64,000 bases of DNA from an uncultured Bacteroides sp. (GTDB taxonomy: Bacteria; Bacteroidota; Bacteroidia; Bacteroidales; Bacteroidaceae). Shown here piece by piece: positions 8,626 to 16,613 of this stretch; the stretch's first letter is position 1, and the number at the start of each line of letters is the position of its first letter. The stretch is taken from NCBI GenBank assembly GCA_900755095.1, contig CAAEFE010000099.1, forward strand, positions 4,871 to 68,870, written 5' to 3'. Under the pieces are notes generated by a model, which saw only the letters and a program-made list of their open reading frames with translations, was not told the DNA's origin and did no database searches. The position numbers and the translations under genes were made by a program.

Positions 8626-10824
8626 ATGAGTAAAATTGGAAAAAGAGCCATTCTGATATTGCTGGCGCTACCAATCGGATTCAATGTTATGGCACAGGAA
8701 ATCAAAAAGCTGACACTGGAAGACTTGATTCCGGGCGGCGAGACCTACCGTTATGCAGAAAACCTGTACGGCCTGCAATGGTGGGGAGACGTGTGTATCA
8801 AACCGAGTACCGACACCATCTACACAGTTCAACCCAAAACAGGGAAAGAGACAGTGCTGACTACCCTCGGACAAATCAACAAAGTACTGGCAGACAATAA
8901 AGCAGGGAAACTGCCGACCCCGTACTCAATCCGCTACCCGTGGGCGGACAAACCGCAAATGTTACTGAAAGTATCCGGTAAGTACATCGTATACGATTTC
9001 GAGAACAACCGGATTGTCAGCACACTGAAGTTGAAAGATAAAGCAGCCAACGAAGATTATTGCGTCGCCAACGGAAACGTAGCCTACACAGTCAACAACA
9101 ACCTGTATGTGAACGAACAGGCAATCACCGACGAACCCGAAGGCATCGTCTGCGGGCAATCCGTCCACCGCAATGAATTCGGCATCAACAAAGGTACCTT
9201 CTGGAGCCCGAAAGGCAACCTGCTCGCTTTCTACCGCATGGACGAAAGCATGGTGACGCAATACCCACTTGTAGACATCACCGCACGTGTAGGAGAAGTG
9301 AATAACGTCCGTTACCCGATGGCAGGAATGACCAGCCACCAAGTAAAAGTAGGCGTCTACAACCCCTCCACCGGCAAGACCATCTATCTGAATGCAGGTG
9401 ATCCGACCGACCGTTACTTCACCAATATCAGCTGGTCACCGGACGAAAAGAGCATTTATCTGATCGAACTGAACCGCGACCAGAACCACGCCGTACTTTG
9501 CCAATATGACGCAACGACAGGCAAGTTACTGGGCAAACTGCTGGAAGAAACACACACCAAATATGTAGAGCCTCAACACCCCATCGTATTCTTACCGTGG
9601 GACAGCAATAAATTCATCTACCAGAGCCAGCGCGACGGATATAACCATCTATATTTATGCGACCTCACCTCCAGCCTCAAAGGCGAATGGAAAAGCGATG
9701 CCGCAGGCGGCAAGCATATCGAATACATCCCGACGAAGCAACTGACCGAAGGCAAATGGCTGGTAGGCGACATTCTGGGTTTCAACGCCAAGAGGAAAGA
9801 AGTCATCTTCCAAGGAGTGGATGGTACAGGCTCCAATAACTTTGCAGTAAATGTCAACACAGGAAAGCGCAGCCTCCCGTTCAGCTTCCGTTCTACCACA
9901 GAAGGAGAACATAACGGAATGCTCAGCGCATCGGGAAGTTACCTCATCGACCGTTATTCGACTCCTACCCTTCCGCGCCGCATTGACATCGTGGATACCA
10001 AAAGCCTGAAAACAGTCAACCTGCTGACAGCCAAGGACCCATACGAAGGCTACGAGATGCCGACCATCGAAACCGGTACTATTAAAGCCGACGACGGAAC
10101 GACCGACTTATACTACCGCCTCACCAAACCCGCAGATTTCGACCCGAACAAAAAGTATCCGGTCATCGTCTACGTATACGGCGGTCCGCACGCACAACTC
10201 GTCACCGGCGGCTGGCTGAACGGCTCCCGCGGATGGGATATCTATATGGCTAACAAAGGCTATATCATGTTCACCCTCGACAACCGCGGCAGTGCCAACC
10301 GTGGACTGGAATTCGAAAACGCCACCTTCCGCCGCCTCGGCATCGAAGAAGGCAAAGACCAGGTGAAAGGCATTGAATTTCTGAAGTCCCTCCCCTACAT
10401 AGACGGAAACCGCATCGGTGTACACGGATGGAGCTTCGGAGGACACATGACCACTGCCTTGCTGCTCCGCTACCCCGAAATATTCAAGGTAGGCGTAGCC
10501 GGCGGACCTGTCATCGACTGGGGATATTACGAAGTGATGTACGGCGAACGTTATATGGACACTCCGGAAAGCAATCCGGAAGGCTACAAAGAATGTAATC
10601 TGAAGAACCTTGCCGGACAACTGAAAGGTCATCTGCTCATTATCCATGACGACCACGATGACACTTGCGTACCGCAGCACACACTGTCGTTCATGAAAGC
10701 CTGTGTAGATGCCCGCACCTACCCCGACCTGTTTATCTATCCGTGCCACAAGCACAACGTATCAGGCCGCGACCGTGTACATCTGCACGAGAAAATCACC
10801 CGATACTTTGAGCAAAACCTATAG
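8626..10824 (+). CDS. Dipeptidyl peptidase IV-type serine peptidase (S9B)
   Basis: An exported peptidase of 732 residues expected to release N-terminal X-Pro or X-Ala dipeptides. A signal peptide ends at VMAQ (about residue 24). A beta-propeller region follows (about 50-480), then an alpha/beta-hydrolase domain. The nucleophile elbow is GWSFGG with Ser603; Asp678 in HDDHDDTC and His710 in HKHNVSG are the likely partners. The double-Glu motif that binds the peptide N-terminus in DPP4 is not obvious to me from reading alone. The location would be periplasmic. purD follows 74 bases later after a 7-bp-period repeat. Confidence 0.88.
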   Translation: MSKIGKRAILILLALPIGFNVMAQEIKKLTLEDLIPGGETYRYAENLYGLQWWGDVCIKPSTDTIYTVQPKTGKETVLTTLGQINKVLADNKAGKLPTPYSIRYPWADKPQMLLKVSGKYIVYDFENNRIVSTLKLKDKAANEDYCVANGNVAYTVNNNLYVNEQAITDEPEGIVCGQSVHRNEFGINKGTFWSPKGNLLAFYRMDESMVTQYPLVDITARVGEVNNVRYPMAGMTSHQVKVGVYNPSTGKTIYLNAGDPTDRYFTNISWSPDEKSIYLIELNRDQNHAVLCQYDATTGKLLGKLLEETHTKYVEPQHPIVFLPWDSNKFIYQSQRDGYNHLYLCDLTSSLKGEWKSDAAGGKHIEYIPTKQLTEGKWLVGDILGFNAKRKEVIFQGVDGTGSNNFAVNVNTGKRSLPFSFRSTTEGEHNGMLSASGSYLIDRYSTPTLPRRIDIVDTKSLKTVNLLTAKDPYEGYEMPTIETGTIKADDGTTDLYYRLTKPADFDPNKKYPVIVYVYGGPHAQLVTGGWLNGSRGWDIYMANKGYIMFTLDNRGSANRGLEFENATFRRLGIEEGKDQVKGIEFLKSLPYIDGNRIGVHGWSFGGHMTTALLLRYPEIFKVGVAGGPVIDWGYYEVMYGERYMDTPESNPEGYKECNLKNLAGQLKGHLLIIHDDHDDTCVPQHTLSFMKACVDARTYPDLFIYPCHKHNVSGRDRVHLHEKITRYFEQNL

Positions 10825-10861
10825 CAACCTATAATTGACAGCTCACAGCATCACACCGAAA

Positions 10862-10896
10862 AACTCATAACTGAAAACTCATAACTTAATACTCAT
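10862..10896 (+). repeat. 7-bp-period repeat directly before purD
   Basis: Five heptamers in a row, AACTCAT, AACTGAA, AACTCAT, AACTTAA, TACTCAT, end one base before the purD start codon, so the repeat occupies the ribosome-binding region. It belongs to the same period class as repeats at 13646, 14121, 15614, 19994 and 55143. Confidence 0.75.
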
Positions 10897-10897
10897 T

Positions 10898-12172
10898 ATG
10901 AAGATATTATTACTAGGCTCGGGCGGCCGCGAACATGCACTGGCATGGAAAATTGCCCAAAGTTCGAAAGTTGAAAAGCTGTACATCGCTCCGGGAAACG
11001 CCGGAACAAACGCCGTAGGCGAGAATGTCAACATCAAAGCTACCGACTTTGAAGCGATCAGCGCTTTCGCCCTGAAAGAAAACATCGAAATGGTAGTAGT
11101 AGGTCCCGAAGACCCGTTGGTAAAAGGCATCTACGATTACTTCCAGAACCGTCCCGAACTGAAACATATCGCCGTTATCGGTCCGTCCGCCAACGGAGCA
11201 CAGCTGGAGGGCAGCAAGGAATTTGCCAAAGGCTTCATGATGCGTCATCAAATCCCGACGGCCCGATATAAAAGTATCACAGCCGAAAATCTCGAAGAAG
11301 GTCTGGCTTTCCTCGAAACGCTGGAAGCCCCATACGTGCTGAAAGCTGACGGGCTCTGTGCCGGAAAAGGCGTTCTGATCCTCCCCACACTGGACGAGGC
11401 AAAGAAAGAACTCAAGGAAATGCTTGCCGGTATGTTCGGCTCCGCATCGGCAACAGTCGTTATTGAAGAGTTCCTGAGTGGTATCGAATGTTCCGTATTC
11501 GTGCTTACCGACGGCGAACACTACAAAGTCCTCCCCGTAGCGAAAGACTACAAGCGTATCGGTGAAGGCGACAAAGGACTTAATACAGGCGGTATGGGCA
11601 GCGTGACTCCGGTTCCGTTTGCCGACGAAGAATTCATGGAAAAAGTACGTACCCGCATCATCGAACCTACCATCAACGGACTGAAAGAAGAAAATATCGT
11701 CTACAAAGGCTTCATCTTCCTCGGACTGATCCGGGTAAAAGGCGAACCGATGGTGATCGAATATAACGTCCGCATGGGCGACCCGGAGACGGAAAGCGTG
11801 ATGCTCCGCATCCAGAGCGACCTCGTGGAGTTGCTGGAAGGTACAGCCGCAGGCAACCTTGACGAAAAGACGCTGGTCATGGACCCGCGCTCGGCAGGTT
11901 GTGTGATCCTTGTGAGCGGCGGTTATCCCGAAGCATACGAAAAAGGCTTCCCTATCAGCGGTCTGGAACAGGCTGCCGCTACCGAAAGCATCATTTTCCA
12001 TGCCGGAACAGCCATGAAAGACGGACAAATCGTAACGAACGGAGGACGTGTGATCGCCGTCTGCTCTTATGGCGCAACGAAGGAAGAAGCGCTGGCACAG
12101 AGCTATAAAGTGGCAGATATGATCAACTTCGACAAAAAATATTTCCGTCGCGATATCGGATTCGACTTATAA
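10898..12172 (+). CDS. purD: Phosphoribosylamine-glycine ligase (GAR synthetase)
   Basis: Joins glycine to phosphoribosylamine with ATP in purine synthesis. The protein has 424 residues, the usual length. It begins with the PurD N-terminal domain ([31 protein letters not shown]), then an ATP-grasp domain with [26 protein letters not shown] and [12 protein letters not shown], then the C-terminal domain. The stop overlaps the start of the following membrane-protein gene by one base (TAATG), so they are coupled. Confidence 0.97.
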   Translation: MKILLLGSGGREHALAWKIAQSSKVEKLYIAPGNAGTNAVGENVNIKATDFEAISAFALKENIEMVVVGPEDPLVKGIYDYFQNRPELKHIAVIGPSANGAQLEGSKEFAKGFMMRHQIPTARYKSITAENLEEGLAFLETLEAPYVLKADGLCAGKGVLILPTLDEAKKELKEMLAGMFGSASATVVIEEFLSGIECSVFVLTDGEHYKVLPVAKDYKRIGEGDKGLNTGGMGSVTPVPFADEEFMEKVRTRIIEPTINGLKEENIVYKGFIFLGLIRVKGEPMVIEYNVRMGDPETESVMLRIQSDLVELLEGTAAGNLDEKTLVMDPRSAGCVILVSGGYPEAYEKGFPISGLEQAAATESIIFHAGTAMKDGQIVTNGGRVIAVCSYGATKEEALAQSYKVADMINFDKKYFRRDIGFDL

Positions 12173-13182
12173 TGAAAAGCAAGAGACTACAAGGTTTGGT
12201 CACAGCAGGGCGGTGGACACTCCCTGCTGCGATTTTCATCTGCACCCTTTGTTGGGTGCTGACCTCTGTCCTATTGCCCGAACTCACCATGACAGCGGGC
12301 GAAGAAGGCGGTTCCGTGCTTTGGCAGTCTGCCCGCACGTTGCTGCTCCCCGCATGGGCGGAGCATCTTGTCAGTTTCTTGATTTACGCGGCTATCGGCT
12401 ATTTCCTGATCGAGCTGAACAACCGGTTCAGTATCATCCGTATGCGGGCTTCCGTGCAGACAGCTATCTATTTTCTGCTGGTCACCGTCTGTCCGGAGAT
12501 GCACCTGTTATATGCCGGAAACGTTGCCGCCATAACCTTTTTATTCTCCATCTATTTCCTGTTCAAGAGTTACCAGCAGGCACAGGCGTCAGGATATCTG
12601 TTCTACTCGTTCCTGTTTATCGGTGCAGGGAGCATTCTCTTTCCCCAGCTCACCTTCTTCTCGGTGCTCTGGTTGTTTGAGGCGCACCGTTTTCAGTCAC
12701 TTACGTTCCGTAGTTTCTGTGGCGCGCTGGTAGGATGGACAATGCCCTACTGGATGCTGTTCGGACACGCTTTCTTCTACGATCAGATAGAGCTGTTCTA
12801 TCATCCTTTCAAAGAACTGGCTACTTTTGGAGATATATTCAACCTACAGATACTCCAGCCGTGGGAGCTGGCGACTCTCGGCTATCTGTTTGTATTGTTC
12901 ATCGTCAGCGCCGCCCATTGCGTCGTTGCCGGATTCGAAGATAAGATACGTACGCGCGCCTATTTACAGTTTCTCATAGACGTGACACTCTTTCTCTTCG
13001 TACTGATTGTGCTACAGCCGTCACAATGCAGCAATCTCTTGCCATTGCTCATGATAAGCAACAGCATACTGATCGGCCACCTTTTTGTGCTGACCAACAA
13101 TAAAACATCGAATATATTCTTCATTGTTGCTACGGTCTGCCTCATCCTTTTATTTGTTTTTAACGTATGGACGCTTTTATAG
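12172..13182 (+). CDS. Polytopic membrane protein of unknown function
   Basis: A 336-residue protein with about nine hydrophobic helices, for example ending VTVCPEMHLLYAGN, GWTMPYWMLFGHAFF and IFFIVATVCLILLFVFNVW. It resembles unnamed Bacteroidetes inner-membrane proteins found beside purD; I do not recognise catalytic motifs. Its start overlaps the purD stop and its end overlaps the YqaA-like gene by 16 bases, so the three genes form a tight operon. Confidence 0.75.
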   Translation: MKSKRLQGLVTAGRWTLPAAIFICTLCWVLTSVLLPELTMTAGEEGGSVLWQSARTLLLPAWAEHLVSFLIYAAIGYFLIELNNRFSIIRMRASVQTAIYFLLVTVCPEMHLLYAGNVAAITFLFSIYFLFKSYQQAQASGYLFYSFLFIGAGSILFPQLTFFSVLWLFEAHRFQSLTFRSFCGALVGWTMPYWMLFGHAFFYDQIELFYHPFKELATFGDIFNLQILQPWELATLGYLFVLFIVSAAHCVVAGFEDKIRTRAYLQFLIDVTLFLFVLIVLQPSQCSNLLPLLMISNSILIGHLFVLTNNKTSNIFFIVATVCLILLFVFNVWTLL

Positions 13183-13646
13183 ACTCAACGATACAACTCC
13201 TCATCGAATGGGGACTTCCGGGATTGTTTATCTCGGCCTTACTCGCAGGGAGTATTGTACCATTCAGTTCCGAACTGGTGTTGGTAGCACTGGTAAAACT
13301 CGGACTGCCACCCACTGCCTGTATACTGGCTGCCACCCTCGGCAATACGGCAGGCGGAATGACCTGCTACTATATGGGGCGCCTGGGCAAAATAAGCTGG
13401 ATTGAGAAATACTTCAAAGTAAAGAAGGAGAAAGTAGACAAGATGGTAAGATTCCTGCAAGGAAAAGGAGCATTGATGGCATTCTTCGCTTTCCTGCCGG
13501 CCATCGGAGAGGTGATCTCCATCGCACTGGGATTTATGCGAAGTAATATATGGCTTACCACCGCCTCCATGTTTGTCGGCAAACTGATACGTTACATTCT
13601 GCTTCTGTACGTACTGGAAAGCGCATGGAACGTCGTTGCGGGATGA
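13167..13646 (+). CDS. YqaA/DedA-like small membrane protein
   Basis: A 159-residue protein of the YqaA branch of the SNARE-associated (DedA) superfamily. Recognisable features are the N-terminal helix with GLPGLFISALLAGSIVPFSSE, the re-entrant-type segment LGNTAGGMTCYYMGRLG, and a second half with FLPAIGEVISIALGFMR. Family members act in lipid or envelope homeostasis, some as flippases; no specific role can be assigned here. The start overlaps the upstream gene by 16 bases. The stop codon runs straight into a 7-bp repeat. Confidence 0.85.
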   Translation: MDAFIDSTIQLLIEWGLPGLFISALLAGSIVPFSSELVLVALVKLGLPPTACILAATLGNTAGGMTCYYMGRLGKISWIEKYFKVKKEKVDKMVRFLQGKGALMAFFAFLPAIGEVISIALGFMRSNIWLTTASMFVGKLIRYILLLYVLESAWNVVAG

Positions 13647-13683
13647 AATAATAGGTAATAAGTAACAGGTAACAGGTAATAAG
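13646..13683 (+). repeat. 7-bp-period repeat between yqaA-like and mnmD
   Basis: Consecutive heptamers AAATAAT, AGGTAAT, AAGTAAC, AGGTAAC, AGGTAAT fill the gap from the last base of the upstream stop codon to about 10 bases before the mnmD start. Confidence 0.75.
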
Positions 13684-13692
13684 TTTTTTGAG

Positions 13693-14415
13693 ATGAAAAG
13701 AGTGATTGAAAAGACTGATGACGGGAGCGCCACCCTATTTGTTCCGGAATTGAATGAACATTATCATTCGACCAAAGGAGCACGTACGGAGTCCCAGCAT
13801 ATTTTCATCAACATGGGACTGAAAGCCTCCGCTGCCCCCTCTCCGCATATTCTGGAGATCGGTTTCGGAACGGGGCTGAATGCTTGGCTTACACTTGAAG
13901 AAGCAGAAAGAAGCGGACGTAACGTACATTATACAGGACTTGAACTCTACCCGTTGGAATGGCAGATGGTGGAGCAACTGGGATATATAGAACAACCAGC
14001 AGCTACCGACCTGTTCAGAGCGATTCATACATCACCGTGGGAAGAAGAAATATCCTTTACCCCACACTTCACTCTTTGCAAAGTACAAGCCGACGTCAAT
14101 GAATGGATTACACAGCGCAGCCATTCTCCATTATCCATTCTCCATTATCCATTATCATTCGACGTTATCTATTTCGACGCCTTCGCTCCGGAAAAGCAGC
14201 CGGAAATGTGGTCGCAGGAACTATTTAACCGTTTATATGTTTTATTAAATGAAGGAGGCATCCTCACCACTTATTGTGCCAAAGGAGTCATCCGACGTAT
14301 GTTACAGGCCGCAGGCTTTACCGTAGAGCGCCTTCCCGGTCCTCCGGGAGGAAAGCGGGAAATACTACGTGCCCGAAAACTGGAACAGAATCAACCCCCG
14401 ATATTAATACAATAG
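13693..14415 (+). CDS. mnmD: tRNA wobble-uridine (mnm5s2U) methyltransferase
   Basis: MnmD-type enzyme, equal to the methyltransferase half of MnmC, which finishes mnm5s2U34 in tRNAs. The 240-residue protein shows the family N-terminus (TDDGSATLFVPELNEHYHS, then GARTESQHIF), the SAM motif EIGFGTGLNAW and the signature YFDAFAPEKQPEMW. No oxidase domain is fused. Just before the FDVIYFDAFAP strand it carries an extra loop encoded by a 7-bp-period repeat (14121-14155, HSPLSILHYPLS), which looks like an in-frame insertion into a surface loop. Confidence 0.92.
   Translation: MKRVIEKTDDGSATLFVPELNEHYHSTKGARTESQHIFINMGLKASAAPSPHILEIGFGTGLNAWLTLEEAERSGRNVHYTGLELYPLEWQMVEQLGYIEQPAATDLFRAIHTSPWEEEISFTPHFTLCKVQADVNEWITQRSHSPLSILHYPLSFDVIYFDAFAPEKQPEMWSQELFNRLYVLLNEGGILTTYCAKGVIRRMLQAAGFTVERLPGPPGGKREILRARKLEQNQPPILIQ
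14121..14155 (+). repeat. 7-bp-period repeat inside mnmD
   Basis: Five heptamers CCATTCT, CCATTAT, CCATTCT, CCATTAT, CCATTAT lie within the coding sequence and keep the frame. They encode a low-complexity loop between two conserved parts of the methyltransferase. Confidence 0.85.
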
Positions 14416-14417
14416 TC

Positions 14418-15344
14418 ATGAAACAACAACTAAAAGATTTGAAAACACTCCTTCTTCTCGGCTCCTGCCTCCTGTTGGCAGCCTGCACGGGTCGCACGTC
14501 CAAAGCAAGCGGCAGCGAAGAAGCGAAACCGGTCATTACCGTCACTATCGAACCGCAGCGCTACTTCACGGAAGCGATTGCCGGTGATAAATTCACGGTA
14601 GTCAGCATGGTCCCGAAAGGTTCCAGTCCGGAGACATACGACCCTATTCCTCAGCAACTTGTCTCTCTGGGAGACAGCAAAGCCTATCTCCGCATCGGCT
14701 ACATCGGCTTTGAGCAGACCTGGATGGACCGACTGATGAATAACACCCCTCATATCCAAGTATTCGACACCTCGAAAGGCATAGACCTGATTCTGAACAA
14801 CGGTGAGCACAACCACGCAGCAGGACATCATGACCACGACGGGCACAACCACGCCGTAGAGCCACATATATGGAACTCTACCGCCAACGCCCTCATCCTT
14901 GCCGGAAACACATTCAAGGCACTTTGTATGCTCGACAAGCCTAACGAAGCATATTACCTGGCACGTTACGACTCCCTCTGCCAACGTATCCAGCACACCG
15001 ACAGCCTCATCCGCCGGCAACTTTCCGCTCCGAAATCGGCCAAAGCCTTTATGATTTACCATCCGGCTCTCTCCTACTTTGCCCGTGACTACGGCCTGCA
15101 TCAGATTTCAATCGAAGAAGGCGGCAAAGAACCTTCGCCCGCCCATCTGAAAGAACTGATAGACCTGTGCAAATCGGAGAAAGTAAGCGTCATCTTCGTC
15201 CAACCGGAGTTCGACAAGCGCAACGCGGAAACCATCGCACAGCAAACCGGCACAAAGGTAGTCCCCATCAACCCGTTAAGCTACGACTGGGAAACGGAAA
15301 TGCTGAACGTAGCCAAAGCTCTCACACCTATGGACCCCGAATAA
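14418..15344 (+). CDS. Zinc-type ABC transporter substrate-binding lipoprotein
   Basis: A 308-residue ZnuA/TroA-family (cluster 9) solute-binding protein. The ATG at 14418 gives a lipoprotein signal (LLLLGSCLLLAACTG) with the lipobox Cys near residue 22; the longer frame from 14274 lies inside mnmD and is rejected. Family features are GDKFTVVSMVPKGSSPETYDP, a His/Asp-rich metal loop (HNHAAGHHDHDGHNHA, about 132-147), EPHIWNS with a ligand His, and YHPALSYFARDYGL. The His loop argues for Zn(II). It would deliver metal to the ATPase encoded next, but no permease gene is adjacent. Confidence 0.9.
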   Translation: MKQQLKDLKTLLLLGSCLLLAACTGRTSKASGSEEAKPVITVTIEPQRYFTEAIAGDKFTVVSMVPKGSSPETYDPIPQQLVSLGDSKAYLRIGYIGFEQTWMDRLMNNTPHIQVFDTSKGIDLILNNGEHNHAAGHHDHDGHNHAVEPHIWNSTANALILAGNTFKALCMLDKPNEAYYLARYDSLCQRIQHTDSLIRRQLSAPKSAKAFMIYHPALSYFARDYGLHQISIEEGGKEPSPAHLKELIDLCKSEKVSVIFVQPEFDKRNAETIAQQTGTKVVPINPLSYDWETEMLNVAKALTPMDPE

Positions 15345-15403
15345 CAACGGGCCTCCATAGCGTTAATGACCGAATGATACATAAACGAAGTAATTCTCCA
15401 AAC

Positions 15404-16195
15404 ATGAAACCGATTATCGAAATAAAGAACCTTGCTGCCGGATACGACGGCCGTACCGTACTCCACGACATCAACCTGAACATTTACGAACGGGACTTTC
15501 TGGGCATCATCGGTCCGAACGGAGGCGGTAAGACAACACTCATCAAGTGCATCCTCGGTCTGCTGAAACCGACAGCCGGAGAAATCATCTTCCATGCCCC
15601 TACAGAAGCATCCTCCCACTCTCAACTTTCCACTTCCAACTCTCCACTTTCCCTCGGCTATCTGCCGCAATATAACACCATCGACCGGAAATTCCCGATT
15701 TCGGTAGAGGAAGTGATACTTTCCGGACTAAGTATCCAGAAATCCCTCACCTCCCGCTTCACTCCCGAGCAAAGAGAAAAAGGCAAGCATATCATCGCCC
15801 GTATGGGACTTGAAGGACTCGAACACCGTTCCATCGGACAGCTTAGCGGCGGGCAACTGCAACGCGCACTGCTGGGACGTGCCATCATCTCCGACCCTTC
15901 GGTACTGATTCTTGACGAACCCAGCACGTATATCGACAAACGCTTCGAAGCCCGTCTCTACGAACTGCTGGCGGAGATTAACAAAGAATGCGCCATCATC
16001 CTTGTCAGTCACGACATCGGCACTGTACTGCAACAAGTGAAATCCATTGCCTGCGTCAACGAGACACTGGATTACCACCCTGACACAGGCGTCTCCACAG
16101 AATGGCTGGAAAGAAACTTCAACTGCCCCATCGAACTGCTGGGACACGGCACGTTGCCACACCGCGTTCTCGGTGAACATCATCATCATCACTAA
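15404..16195 (+). CDS. Zinc/manganese ABC transporter ATP-binding protein
   Basis: A 263-residue ATPase resembling ZnuC. It has Walker A GPNGGGKTT, signature QLSGGQLQRALLGRA, Walker B VLILDEP and the switch His in VSHDIG. Between Walker A and the Q-loop (LGYLPQYN) is an extra Ser/Leu-rich loop of about 20 residues encoded by a 7-bp-period repeat. The C-terminus ends in five His, probably metal-binding. ATG 15404 is chosen because the upstream extension overlaps the binding-protein gene and is not family-like. No permease gene follows; the next element is a strong hairpin array. Confidence 0.9.
   Translation: MKPIIEIKNLAAGYDGRTVLHDINLNIYERDFLGIIGPNGGGKTTLIKCILGLLKPTAGEIIFHAPTEASSHSQLSTSNSPLSLGYLPQYNTIDRKFPISVEEVILSGLSIQKSLTSRFTPEQREKGKHIIARMGLEGLEHRSIGQLSGGQLQRALLGRAIISDPSVLILDEPSTYIDKRFEARLYELLAEINKECAIILVSHDIGTVLQQVKSIACVNETLDYHPDTGVSTEWLERNFNCPIELLGHGTLPHRVLGEHHHHH
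15614..15655 (+). repeat. 7-bp-period repeat inside the znuC-like gene
   Basis: Heptamers TCCCACT, CTCAACT, TTCCACT, TCCAACT, CTCCACT and TTCCCTC run without a break inside the coding sequence. They encode a loop (about SHSQLSTSNSPLS) absent from ordinary ZnuC-type ATPases. Confidence 0.85.
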
Positions 16196-16277
16196 ACATT
16201 CATTTGCCGGTGCTACATCAAAGAACGGCTGCACCGCATATCAGTCATTTACAACGGTCACATCAAGCAGCAACAAC

Positions 16278-16387
16278 TGACTTCTCAACTGTTAATGATT
16301 GAGATGTCAGATGTTAATAGTTGACATCTCAGGTATTAACAGTTGAGAAGTCAGCTATTAATGTCTGACAACGCAAGTATTATTGAC
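16278..16387. repeat. 22-bp-period tandem array folding into nested hairpins
   Basis: Five adjacent 22-bp units each begin with TGA, followed by NNNNTCA and then a TTAAT-type core. Unit 1 (TGACTTCTCA) is the exact complement of unit 4 (TGAGAAGTCA), and unit 2 (TGAGATGTCA) of unit 3 (TGACATCTCA). The array can therefore form one long stem: a 19-bp outer arm (16278-16296 with 16335-16353), an imperfect 3-base joint, a 10-bp inner arm and a 12-base loop. It follows the znuC-like gene and probably acts as a terminator. The remaining bases of the 16196-16613 gap hold no gene. Confidence 0.85.
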
Positions 16388-16561
16388 CAATAAATGATTC
16401 AATGCTTAATATAAAAGATACAAAATTAATATCTTTATACCTACTGTTGTTTATACTGTTTAGTGATTCCCCCGTTTCACTAAAAGGGCATAAGATAAAG
16501 TAAATCACCTTTCTGTTACTTAATATTTCTTACTTTCTGCCTCATTATCCTTACAAATCAC

Positions 16562-16569
16562 TATCTTTG
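16562..16569 (+). promoter_or_regulatory. -7 box of the DUF2723 gene
   Basis: TATCTTTG matches TAnnTTTG and lies 44 bases before the ATG at 16614. A -33 TTTG is not clear; TTTC at 16534-16537 is the nearest candidate. Confidence 0.5.
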
Positions 16570-16613
16570 CGCCCACGTAATCTGTTTTTTAACGAAAAAT
16601 CTAGATAGTGCTA

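Noticed and set aside
119..12000. Many long antisense open frames opposite polA, the peptidase and purD
   Set aside because: They follow the codon pattern of the real gene on the other strand and show no protein motifs, start sites or family likeness.
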